64,000 nucleotides of DNA from Macrocybe gigantea. Its lineage: Eukaryota > Basidiomycota > Agaricomycetes > Agaricales > Callistosporiaceae. Location: contig SJRY01000263.1 in NCBI GenBank assembly GCA_011319805.1, positions 434,001 through 498,000 on the forward strand, written 5' to 3'. Both the position numbers and the translations under genes were made by a program. The notes under the pieces were generated by a model that did no database searches, was not told the origin of the DNA, and saw only the letters and a list, made by a program, of their open reading frames with translations. This document shows positions 46,220 to 56,891 of the stretch, piece by piece. Each line of letters opens with the position of its first letter. Within the stretch, counting starts at the first letter, position 1.

Positions 46220-47448
46220 ATGCCCCGTCCAGTTAATGACGGACATCTCCTCGCCATCACATAGCTTTATCTCGACGAACGACATGTTCACTGGATGTCG
46301 GATTTCATACTTCAGCACGTCCTCACCGATCTACGACCTCAGTGAGCTCCGTTTACTTCCGTCTCGTTTGACTTTGAAGAACTTGATTCGACAGCGTACT
46401 ATCGAAACTGCAGACCGAGATGGACCTAAGTTCCTCAGCCAAGAAAGGAGACGTCGAAATGCACAGAGGAGGTTCGATGTCTGGACTCTTCTCCGTATCA
46501 CTTACGAACATACTTTAGAGTTACCAGTTCTGTTACTTTCTCCGCAAGACCGAACCCCATTCTCTGGTCCTCAAGGTCCACTGTTTCATCATTATTCTAG
46601 ATATGCATTTACTGAAGATGCCGGCTCAGACCAGGAACTTCATAACAAGGAAACCCGATGTGGAACTCGCATTAAGGTCTCTAAATACGCAAAAGAAGAA
46701 ACGCAAGGGCAACACAGACATGGGCAAGCCGTCCAAGAAAAGAAGGATAAAAGTTGGACGTAGACTTACACAGGATAAAGATGATTACGCGCCATCGGGC
46801 GTCGATACCTCCGGCGACGAGGAGCTCCCGCACGACATATCAAGTCATGAATCGCGGAAGCGGAAGGGAGCTTTAACTCCAGGCCCGATTCTGGGTAGTG
46901 ACGAGGCCACGGCAGAGGTTTCTGTGCATCGGCTTGGCGGTGGCAGTGCGCCTGAACCTCACGACGACGCAGAGCAGATGGACATTGACGCAGCTGACAG
47001 TAACGGAGCAGGCACACACTCGCTGGTCATTGGACGAGACATCGACGATTCAGAGGAAGAGGAGAAACCGAAGCCTGTGCTGCAACTGAACTACCAAGGT
47101 TTCAATATTTCCGATTATTGCGTATGCATTGTCGTCGAGCCGTGGCCTCCTATGCATGCCAGAGAGACAGCTCGGTCGTCGATGAGCGCAAGTGCTGGTC
47201 GGGAACAAACGCCTCTCTTCCTTCCAGACGAGCCAATCTCAAGGCCTGACTTGAGATTCAGGACTCCACTCCATCTGGACACAGAGGACAGTCTGTATAA
47301 TTCTGACCTCTCTGACGAGGGTGGCATGATGCAATTAACTCAGGTATTGCGGGCAACGGGTGATCATAGAACTGGAGCAGTCAACGATGATGAGGAGATT
47401 GGCGGCGAATATTTATTCGGAGACGCGGACGAGGTTCGCGAGCTCTAG
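46220..47448 (+). CDS. Unrecognised nuclear-type protein with acidic C-terminus
   Basis: I cannot name this family. From the ATG at 46220 the frame reads MPRPVNDGHLLAIT, then an in-frame TAG at 46262, then YLDERHVHWMSDFILQHVL and TDLRPQ; a start at 46295 (MSDFILQH) would avoid the stop. Later exons give VLSKLQTEMDLSSS, SYQFCYFLRKTEPHSLVLK, a strongly basic KKKRKGNTDMGKPSKKRRIK (nuclear signal), then acidic stretches, LNYQGFNISDYCVCIVVEPW and an acidic end (GDADEVREL). The exon joins near 46470-46520 are not phase-clean. The 46603-47448 part is one long open exon. Probably a real nuclear protein gene. Confidence 0.6.
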
Positions 47449-47484
47449 CAATTACATTCACATTACTCTAGTACTTTTCGGGTA

Positions 47485-50016
47485 TTATGCACGACCAATT
47501 TCTTTTAGGATCTCAAGCTTCCTTGGTTCTGACACCTGTTTGAAGCCTGCGCTGTGCATCTCAAAGAGGCCATGGCCGCCAGAAATAGCGCGAAGCCTAT
47601 CAGAGTAGTCCAAGACCTTGCTCAAGGGTGCGAGTGCATGAACAGTACGTCTAAGTCCAGCCATTTTTGATCCCCTCGAGTCAGTAGGTTGGCCTCCCGA
47701 AGGCGATAACCATGCGGGTGGCATGTAGAGCGCCTCTGAGAGAAACCATCCATTCCTCCTGTATCGTCCACCGCATTACCGGAACCTACCCCAAATCCAA
47801 CACTTCACTTCCGTTTTCCGTCAGATCCTTGACCACTTTGCCCAGGAAGGCTTCGGGGACAGACACCTTGAGATGGATGTATGGCTCCATAATCGGACCG
47901 AGTCCTGCTTCACGGATTCGGCGGCGCAAGATATTGGCGCTGGCGCCCGTCAACATTGATAGTGGAGCGCCAGGTGGGATAGAGAATGTTCCAATTTGTA
48001 TATGCAAGTGAGATAACCCAAGGGAGGTATGGGGAGAGTTCCACAGTGAACTTGCAATTCCGCGTGCGATTAGGGTCCGGGGCGTGTCCGCGGTCAAAGA
48101 ATCTGGGTTAGGGAGTGGGTTACTCTTCTCGTCTAGAACGATATTGCCATCCCATGCGGGATCGCCTTCCTCGTCTTCGATTGGCCGTACGTTCAGATTT
48201 ATGCTAATTGAAACACGCTTTCCGCCCGCATCTGTCTCCCAGTTGTTCCAGTTTTCTGATGGGGGGTCGGATCCTAAACCCTCGCGATAACTGACCCGAC
48301 GTTTACCGAACTCGAAACGCACGCCCCATTCATCCCGCAATCGTCTTTCGATAATTTCTAGATGAAGGGAACCCATGCCATGGACCAAAATCTGGCCTTC
48401 CTGAGTGTCGTAACGTACGGACGGGTCAGTTCGGGAAAGGGACCTGAGGGCATCTTGCACTGGATCCATATCAGAATATGATTGCGGAATTATGGAAGCT
48501 GACATGACGGCAGCAGGAAGAGAGATGTCACGAAGGGACGAATTTGTCAATGCGTGGGGGGATCCAGCCGAGACTAGCGTGTCTCCAGTTCGTGTAAATC
48601 GCAAGCCAAGTATCACGCCGACGCTGCCGAATGGCAGTTCTTCTACTTCTTGGGTGTTCGAGGCATAGAGGAGAAGGAGCTTGGAGACTCGTTCTCGCTG
48701 ATTTCTGGTCGTATTGAGAATGAGGCTCTGACGTGTTAGCTTCCCTGTGAATAGTTGGCTCTCCGGCTATGCAGGCAAAATACAAGAACGACAGTTACTC
48801 ACCAGAATACACCCGCACAAATGTCATCCATCCGCGTTTTTGATCCCAGCCAACTTTCCACGCCAGAGCTTTAAAGGACGACTTTTCACTCTGGTTATCA
48901 TGCGCTATGTCAAGGGGACTTGCTAGGAGTTCCCCAATGTAATCCAGGACTTGCTGAGTTCCTATATCCAAAATTGCTGATCCACAAACGACCGGCAATA
49001 CTCGTTTTTCAGTGTGGCTTGACGGAGATAGCGAGTGATGGAGGACGCCTCAATCGGCAAGTACGGTGATCCAGATGGAAGACTTAGCAGTAATTCCATT
49101 AGTTCCTCAGAGAACATGGCCAGATTTTCTAAAAATTGGGTGCGCGCAGCAATCAAATGGGGGAGGATAGGGTGAGAGGAAGGGATGAAATCGAGTTGGT
49201 TCAGAGCATCGACGTCTCTGGGAAGAACATGACAGGTTGCTTGTCCGTCACCAGACCACCTCCAGACTTGCCATTTACGAGATCGACGAGGCCCTCTATT
49301 CCCGGCTCTCCAAGAGTGTAGTGGTGAGGATCAAAAGAGGCAATGGGCAATGTTAAAGGCATAGGATGTGGGTGGAGGCGGTTGGAGAGGATGGACAAAG
49401 TGGATGATCTGAAGGAAGCGCCAGGGCGATCTAATTTGTTCAGAAATACCATTCTGGTCGGAACTTGATATCTACGTGAAGCAAACACCTCAGAGTCTAT
49501 CCATAGCATTATGTTAACCGCGAACCTGTCCAATTGTCGCCAAACACCTTTGGTCTGTGCTTCCACACCTTCCACGGAATCAATGAGAACAACAGCACCG
49601 TCAATGACTCTGCTGGCGCTTTCAACTTCCATTCCAAAGTCAGCATGTCCGGGGGTATCAATCAGATTGAAGGTCCAATCCTTCCATTTGACAGGGATGC
49701 TGGCAGATTGTATGGTTATACCGCGTTCTCGTTCTGCAGGTAAAAAGTCTGTGGTAGTGCTCCCTGTATCAACGGACCCGCGTGTGGTCAAGTAAGAGGA
49801 CTTGAGCAGAATGGATTCCGTTAAAGTCGTCTTGCCAGAGTCTGTCCCGGTATTGTGGTTAAGACGCATGGTAATAAGAAGGGGCAACCGCTGACCAATG
49901 TGGGCGACTAAGGCCATATTTCGTATCTTTGATGGGTCATGTACGATGCGAGAGGAGTAATTCCGTGACAGATGCGGGAATACATGGCGTCGTAGGCGTT
50001 GTGCGGGCAGACGCAT
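47485..50016 (-). CDS. MEF2: Mitochondrial elongation factor G2 (ribosome recycling)
   Basis: Translational GTPase that, with RRF, splits post-termination mitochondrial ribosomes. It starts MRLPAQRLRRHVFPHLSRNY (targeting peptide) at the ATG 50016. G1 is VAHIDSGKTTLTESI, split by an intron, then RERGITIQSASIPV and FNLIDTPGHADF (G3), then VFLNKLDRPGA (G4). Domain II includes LPVVCGSAILDIGTQ, and the later parts include ILVHGMGSLHLEIIERRL and MEPYIHLKVSVPEAFLG. It ends YSDRLRAISGGHGLFEMHS. Four runs are one base short: 49274-49276, 49005-49009, 47789-47792 and 47743-47745. Correct lengths give KWQVWRWSGDG, TLKKRVLPVV, LDLGVGSGNAVDD and GGMDGFLSEALYMPPAW. Confidence 0.92.
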
Positions 50017-50141
50017 AGAGTTGAACGTAGAGCCCAAATTTGGTATACTGGACCCTGGATCCTAACAAGGACAAAGCGGCTTCACTGTTCTTTCTTGTTC
50101 GAGGCGTTGCTCAGGCATAGGAAGGATGCAATTTCACCTGA
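50017..50141. promoter_or_regulatory. Divergent promoter, MEF2 / STE14
   Basis: 125 bp between start codons, with no obvious TATA box. It must carry both leaders. Confidence 0.45.
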
Positions 50142-51125
50142 ATGTCCATCGATAATCTTGACCACCACATCCGACAGCGTATGAATAACCCGCTGCACAC
50201 AGTCCCCTTCGCCGCCCACACACCCTACGGCAATATACCCAACACACCCCTAGCCGCGTCTATCATCGCCTTTCTTCTCGGCGCAACGTTTTCTTTAGGT
50301 TTCCTTACATTCTCCATTGGCGGATTTCCCTCACCGTGGTGGGCTACGTATCAGCTTGGCTTTTTCGTCGCTTCATGGGCAGCGTTCCACTGGGGTGAAT
50401 TCGCTGTCACTGCGGGATGGAACCTCGAGAAATGCAGCGTGGACTGTCTGTGACTACAACGACCTGTTTTGTTTCGATGTGCTCACATCTTTTAAACAGC
50501 ATTTCTTTTAGACAATGGGTCCATGTACCACGTCGCAAACGGCACCGCTCTGGCGGAATATATAATTTCACTTTATTTTAGACCATCTTTCAAGTCGTAT
50601 CCTTATGTGTCGCAATTAGGTGAACTCGCGCGTCTCTCGACAGTGTGTGCCAATGCTCATCTCCTTCAAAAGGTATCTTTCTTGTCGTGGCCGGACAAGC
50701 TCTACGATCAGCAGCTATGATACACGCTTCAACCAACTTTTCTCACTCAGTTGCGTTTCGGAAACGGGAATCCCACCGACTAGTCACAGATGGTGTTTAT
50801 GCGTGAGTCTTGCGACACATTCGGTCTTCGATGCGAGATAACAAAACAAGTACAGGTGGTTCCGTCATCCATCCTACGCAGGATTTTTCTACTGGGCATT
50901 AGGGACGCAGCTTGTCCTACAAAACCCGTTCACGTTCGTTCTCTTTGCTGCTCTTCTTTGGAGGTTTTTCTATTATCGTATTCGAGGTTAGTGCGTTGCT
51001 CATTTTGTAACGATCGCTTCTCATCGAAGGGTGTAGCGGAAGAGAATGCCCTGTTCAAATTTTTTGGTGACGAGTACGTCAGCTACAGGCGGACAGTCGG
51101 GACCAGGATCCCGTTTGTTCCATGA
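50142..51125 (+). CDS. STE14: Isoprenylcysteine carboxyl methyltransferase
   Basis: ER membrane enzyme that methylates the C-terminal farnesyl- or geranylgeranyl-cysteine of CaaX proteins (Ras, Rho, mating pheromone). It starts MSIDNLDHHIRQRM at 50142. Hydrophobic segments include ASIIAFLLGATFSLGFLTF and YQLGFFVASWAAFHWGEF. The conserved block NLEKCSVDSFLLDNGSMYH is followed by LVVAGQALRSAAM, ASTNFSH, ESHRLVTDGVYAWFRHPSY, AGFFYWALGTQ and finally EENALFKFFGDEYVSYRR. The AdoMet and lipid-cysteine signature RHPSYxGFxxW is complete. Five introns, all GT-AG, no frame repair. Confidence 0.93.
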
Positions 51126-51248
51126 ATAGTTATCTAGAGCTCATTGTGAAGTAGAAGATCCAAACATGCCTAATGTGATGCAACGCATATATTTTTCATC
51201 ATAAGGAACATGCGCGACTCATGAATAGGAAGAAGGGAACATAGCATA

Positions 51249-51999
51249 TCAGTCGTCTTCGCTAATAGGGCCACGATGGGACACATAGATTCCATCCAAG
51301 AATTTGCGAATATCCTTGTTCCGCACTCGGCAGATACCTTGTATTGAAGCCGCTAAAAAAGAGATTTAAATGAGGTATGTGCGAGCCAAGCTGATTATCA
51401 TACCTGACTGTGACACCATGTCAATGTCGTTGCCCTCCAATATCAGCTCATCTTTTTGAGCCTTGGACTCGGCAATGATGACTCCGCTCAACATTTCAAT
51501 GTTTCGCACGGTCTGAGTTGAGTGCATAAATGTTGAGCGAACCGCAAAGAAAGTAAAAAGGATATTTAGGTCTTGAAGAAATTACCTTTTCTCCTAAGAA
51601 GTTACGGATTTCAACAGCCCGTCCATTGTCTTGGATGATACAGTTGATAGGGAAGTGAGCATAGACAGCCCGCATTTTGTAGCGGAACCCCTGATTGAAA
51701 TTAACGCGATCAGCCGGTCCGAGCAGTCAGAAAAAACGCACTCTGGTGACGCCAATAACCATGTTGTTGATGAGGGTTCGAATGGTACGCAAGCACGCGA
51801 CATGTTTCCTTCCGCCCTGCCACACTGCCAGAGTAACCTTGTTCGCCTTGCCCTTCAACACTCGGATATCCATATCGACATGGCGGACGTTTTTCGTCAG
51901 TGTGCCCCGGGGGCCAGAGACCGTGATAAGACGAGACTTGATTGAGACTTCAACTCCCTCGGGAATATCTAGTTCTTCAGTCTTGAGGACGTCCCGCAT
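51249..51999 (-). CDS. RPL9: 60S ribosomal protein L9 (uL6)
   Basis: Large-subunit ribosomal protein near the GTPase centre. [20 protein letters not shown] at 51999, then [75 protein letters not shown] and [20 protein letters not shown]. It ends GPISEDD at 51249. Three coding introns. A further intron appears to sit in the 5' leader directly against the ATG. Long T-runs upstream fit a ribosomal-protein promoter. Confidence 0.93.
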
Positions 52000-52169
52000 C
52001 TGTAGGGTAGACTATGAGCGCCGTTGTCCAACATCGTCATCCACAACCATCGTTTGCCATCCACTCATTCCACGAGGTTGAAGCGCGGATTTTCGTCCAT
52101 AGATAGTTTTTATATGCAAAAGAGGTGCAAGGAGGAGGCTCTGAAGCAGAATAACAACTGCCTACTCAC
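52000..52169 (-). other. Probable 5' leader intron of RPL9
   Basis: On the minus strand AAG|GTGAGT at 52169 and a pyrimidine-containing acceptor ending TACAG at 52000 frame a 170-base intron that ends exactly at the start codon. Leader introns are common in fungal ribosomal protein genes. Confidence 0.5.
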
Positions 52170-52722
52170 CTTGAACGAGTGTTTTGGCGATAATGGACGA
52201 TGGCGGCGAAGGTGGACAATGCTTGACAAGCCATCGATTGCTGACGTAACGTTCCAAATCCGGACGCCAGCGCTTTAGTCAATTGCAAACTTCTCAGTGC
52301 CTTGAGTATGATATTTCTTGATATGTGCTAAGTGGTTAAGCACGGCGTGATTTTTTTTTTTTTTTCGTCCAATTCAACGTTTGTGTAATTTTCCCCTTTT
52401 TTCAAGAGCATTTGAAGACGAGCCTTTGTTGTCTTTCAAGCAGGCCAAATAAGAGTAAAACGTCGTCGGAGTTTTATTTTATCATTGTTACCAATCACCC
52501 ATAACCTTGTACAAACACAACACCTTGTCTTCCAACCACCGTCTTCTTTCACCTCGCTGCTGTGCGAGACTAATTGAAGAGATACAGGCGATTTCACGAG
52601 AGTGTCGTTCAGCATCTGTTTCAGTAGTCTCATTGATTTGACCGGTTTGAAAATTGAGATCTATCTGACTATCTTTTTCTCGTCGATCCTCACCTCGCTC
52701 CCTGCCATAAGTCGGATTCGCA
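52170..52722. promoter_or_regulatory. Divergent promoter region RPL9 / PCF11
   Basis: About 550 bp with no gene. It contains a 15-base T tract at 52351-52365, a poly(dA:dT) element of the kind that excludes nucleosomes in ribosomal-protein promoters, plus a T-rich stretch near 52389-52402. Confidence 0.55.
52351..52365. repeat. T15 homopolymer tract
   Basis: Fifteen uninterrupted T residues in the RPL9/PCF11 promoter. Given the run-length errors elsewhere in the window, the true length may be greater. Confidence 0.8.
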
Positions 52723-55213
52723 ATGTCGCTCTACCCGCAGGCCGCCTATGGGCAACCTGCTGCCTACACTTCAAACTACCCCCAACCGGTTTCTCATCAT
52801 GGCTACTCTTATGGTTACCCACAGCAGTCGGCCGTACCTGTACCTGCTTTCTATCACCATCCGCTAGATGCCAATTCGTTCAGGCGGGACTACACCAATC
52901 GCCTCGCAGAACTTACGATCAACTCTAGGCCGATTATTCAAAGCCTTTCAATGCTTGCGCAAGAATATGCCAGATTTTCGAACATCGTTGCAGAGTGTCT
53001 AGAAAGTCATATACGTCGGGTGAGTCTCCACCGCTGTCTTTTCCACGATGACTTGGAAAGAGTGTCCGTGCACCGTTGTAATACAAGAATATAACTGGGC
53101 AAATGGCGTCCATTTATTGTATTACTTGACATGTATCGTAGATATACGTTGTAGCTTTAAGACACTAAGCCCGTCCTAGCTCGACGTCCAAGGATTCTCT
53201 TCATTTTTGACTCTTCATCCCACGTTCCGCGGATTGCTGACTAATGTTTCCCTGCTGGGCCGACAGGTACCGCCATGGATGAAACTCCCGCGTTTTATCT
53301 CTTGGATGCTATATCTAAAAATGTATACGAACCTTATGCACGGGTTTTTGCAGCATTCGTTACGCCGTTGTTTTTGGACACCTATGCGGAAGTAGATCAG
53401 CCCACGAAAGGTAAAATGGAGGAGATGTTGTTGACCTGGAGGACGGGGTCTCAACGGGCAAAGAGCTCTTTGGTGTTCCTCCACAAGTTGCCATTGAACG
53501 AGGAGTGTGGGGAGATGGGGGCGATAATCGACTGGTTGGTCATTTTATTACCACTCTGTCGTCGTCATTCGCTCATAATGCACATCTTTCCCAGCCTAAC
53601 ACGTTGTACGGTCCACCTCAAGTTACCAAGTCTCAAGTCCTGAGCGAACTAGAGTTCACTCTCGGTCAACAAGAACGGGTTCTCCAAAGCAATCCATATG
53701 ATACAGTTGCGCGAAATCACATCAACGTACTGCATCAGGCATGTTCCCCTACTTGTACGTCACACAGCACGATCTCTAACGAATTTTCACAGCTACGCAG
53801 ACTCGTCGAAACAGGCGTTCGACAAGAGGAATTACAACAAATCTTGAACCAGCTTCGCGCTTTAACCCGCACTCTTGCACCTCCCGTCCCCCAGGCCCCC
53901 TGGCAACCGCCGCCGCCTCCTGCCCCTTCCGCTGTCGGAGCTCCCGTATATCCTTCAGCTACGTCTCGCCCCTACCCACCTATGAACACGCTATACCCCC
54001 CAAGTACATACGAATCCTCTGTGGACAATGCTTCCGCTAGCACGGAGTCGGCTTCGGCGTCTCATCCTCCTCCAATTGCCCCGGCGAATATCGCCAACTT
54101 GTTATCGACCTTGGTGAAGGCCGGTGTCGTATCAGCTAACGGAACGCCAATTGGTGCAGGTGCCACGGCTCGGGAAGATGACTCAAAGTCCAACATAAAC
54201 GAAGAACTCGATCTCAGGCGCGAATCGGCTCGATCTTATCGGCAGACACTCCTTTCCCGAGCTGTTCAGCTCAACACGGCTGATATATTGAAGTAAGCTT
54301 CGTTTCTGCACCTTTCAAGGCTCTTCTCACGTAATTTATAGGAAGCGGCCACGCATCGTGGACCTATTATATGACCGATTAAGCTCTCAGTGTAAGCAGT
54401 GCGGAATACGATTCGATGACACAGCCATTGGGAAGAAGAAAATGGAGGAACATCTTGACATGCACTTCCGTCAAAATCGCAAGGCGAGCCAGAACGTTGG
54501 GAGAGGTCACAGCCGGAGTTGGTTTATTTGTTTGGATGTAAGCTATTCGCCTGCCGTCCTTATATGTGACTGACGCCAAGTCATAGGATTGGATTCACGA
54601 TGTGTTAGTAGATGTTAAGGGAAAAGGTCGCGCTGATGGATCCCGTCCTTTGAATTCAAAAACTGCTGCCGCAATGGAGAGTGCAAAGCGTGAGGCAGAA
54701 CTGCGAGCGCTTTATGTTGTTGTTCCTCCGGGTGACGAAGCAAAGCCCTTATCGTGTCCAATCTGCAAAGAAACATTAAAATCTGAATTTTTGGAGGACG
54801 AAGAGGAATGGGTGTGGAAGAACGCGATTCAGAAGGATGACAGGGCAAGTTCAATCATCCACATCATTACTTAACCATTTCTCAACGTGGTTTAGGTCTA
54901 TCATGCGACATGTCATGCCGAGGCAATGGCATCGACCAATACTTTTGCAGCTCGTCTTCGGACTGAAGTGGTTTCACGCAGCCGTTCTGGCACACCTGAG
55001 GCACCACTATTTTCTGGTTTAGTATCAGTGTCAACTCCTCCTGCACCATTGAGAGACTCTTTATCGAGATCACCAAGAGTTTCCCTTTTGTCCGAGACCA
55101 AGCTTGCCGGAACCAAGCGTAAGGTCGAACAGAATGACGCGGTCTTTGATGGTGAGGCAGCCAGTACACCGCCATCAAAAAAGTTGGCATTGTCGTCGTC
55201 GACATCAGCGTGA
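52723..55213 (+). CDS. PCF11: Pcf11, cleavage factor IA subunit for mRNA 3'-end formation
   Basis: Binds the RNA polymerase II CTD and couples cleavage/polyadenylation to termination. A Tyr/Pro/Gln-rich start is followed by the CTD-interacting domain: FRRDYTNRLAELTINSRPII, LAQEYARFSNIVAECLESHI, KLPAFYLLDAISKNVYEPYA. A Pro-rich linker follows, then a first zinc site CKQCGIRF with HLDMHFRQNR, SWFICLDDWIHD, and a second site SCPICKETLKSEF with HATCH. It ends SSSTSA. Runs 53287-53289 and 53445-53448 are one base short, so the ATG at 53275 is not a start. The intron 53739-53792 has a GC donor and a length divisible by three, so it looks like open coding sequence. Confidence 0.92.
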
Positions 55214-55419
55214 TAGCTTCGTGATATACGTGTGGACTCAATTGGTTTTCCTCCTTAGAATCATCATCAGATCAATCATCTCTGCATTGTATTTTCTATG
55301 TTCATTCAGTCATCAATATAATTCATATTTGTGAGGGATGAAATCTTAGGTGTGACGTTCATATCTGGCTTTGACTTTGTTCCCTTACGGGATTGCATTG
55401 AAAATCGCGACTTCCGCTC

Positions 55420-56800
55420 ATGGCACAAGACACTTATTTCCGGCACACTTTAGAGCGCATTGATCAGATTGCCAATGAGGATGTCGAGATGCAAGTGAGG
55501 CTCCTTGCTTCCAAAAACCGGATCCTTCCTCACAGTGGATGCAGGCTCCTCTGCTGGAAGGCTCGACGTTTCTCGTGTTGGACACCAACATTCTCCTTCA
55601 CTATTTTGACGTGATGACCCAGTTCGTGGATGACGTGGACAATCACACGTTTCCTATCGTTGTGGTGGTTCCCGGGGTGGTTATTCAGGAACTAGACGCG
55701 TACTCCTCCTGTCAAGATATCCAATCGATGCAACTAACAACGGTTTGCACAGGCAGAAGAATAGGGATGGATTAGCATGGCTGGCGAGGCGTGCATCGGC
55801 GTGGCTGCTGAAGAAGGTCAGAGAGAGGAAGACCGTGAAATGTCAAGCGAACGAGGAGACATGTAAGCCATCCAAGAACTGGAAAGTACGAGGTCCGGGG
55901 GAGGTGCGTTTCAGCGTTATAATACGATTCGTGCTACCTGAGGATTCGCGTAGGACTGGTATCCTGAAAGAAGAAATGACGAACTGATCGTCGACTGTTG
56001 CCGATACTTCAGGCGCGGGAGGCCGACGTATCTTTGCAGTGCAGATAAACTCCTCTGTGCTGATTGCGAAAGAGAAAGTACAGGTACTATCCTACGATAC
56101 TCGACGAAGCTTCGCCGTCTGACGCTTAACTAGTCATACCAACAATAGAACCGACAAAGAAATGGAGTAGCAGAGACATTGCCTGTGCTATTTTCGAAGG
56201 CCTCGGTATTCAAGTCGACATAAGCGGTTTTGGAACATATCGCGTCAGCTATAAGGACCTCAGCAATGTCTCGACTAGGCCGATCGTTTCGAGACTAGAC
56301 GAAGACGGAGATAGGATGGACGTGGATGACGACGGTTCAGCGGGTGAGATCATGCTTCCGAGCCACGCTCTGGACCTGCTCCATCTACAAGTCATCGAGC
56401 ATTTCGAGAGGTTGTTAATTGAATTGGTAATAAGAGTAGGCGGATCGGAGGTTATAAATCCGATATCCGGGGGTAGCTCCGCTTCTCGATATGCACCGCC
56501 GTGGAAAAGAGGAGGAAAGGTAACAGACTGGACTGCGGCCGAATGCCTCGAGTATCTGGACAGCAAGAAGAAGATAGGGGTTATGGGTTCACGGATCGAG
56601 GTGTTCCTCAGCCGGCCGTACAGCAGTGTGGGGCGCGCCGAGGACAGGACTGGTCACGGCGAGACTGGGAGGTGTGCTTGGAGGCACTTGGGACTGTAGG
56701 AGATGCATGGATGGATGGGAGCTTGCGGGAGTCGTTGGCGGTGCTGGCTGTGCATGTGCGCGGTATTTTTGGGCTCAAGATGCGGCCGACTGGGATTTGA
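55420..56800 (+). CDS. SWT1: Swt1-type PIN-domain endoribonuclease
   Basis: Nuclear RNA endonuclease of the PIN fold that surveils mRNPs at the nuclear pore. It starts MAQDTYFRHTLERIDQIANE. The PIN core is GSTFLVLDTNILLHYFDV, with the first metal-binding Asp, then VVVVPGVVIQELDA, QKNRDGLAWLARRASAWLL, RNDELIVDCCRYF and LCSADKLLC. The C-terminal region has EIMLPSHALDLLHLQVIEHF, then WTAAECLEYLDSKKK and QDWSRRDWEVCLEALGTVG. It ends VHVRGIFGLKMRPTGI at 56800. The G-run 56577-56580 is one base short; without repair the frame ends wrongly at 56699. Several GT-AG introns. Confidence 0.88.
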
Positions 56801-56891
56801 AAAAAAAATAAATTTTAAGCAGCAACAGCTGCGGAATAATTGGAAATTATATTACGTAATAGTTTAATAGCTCTTCTTTTTATTTTTTTAA

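Noticed and set aside
53275..53643. Separate gene starting at the ATG 53275 inside PCF11
   Set aside because: It is PCF11 CID sequence shifted by a one-base contraction at 53287-53289.
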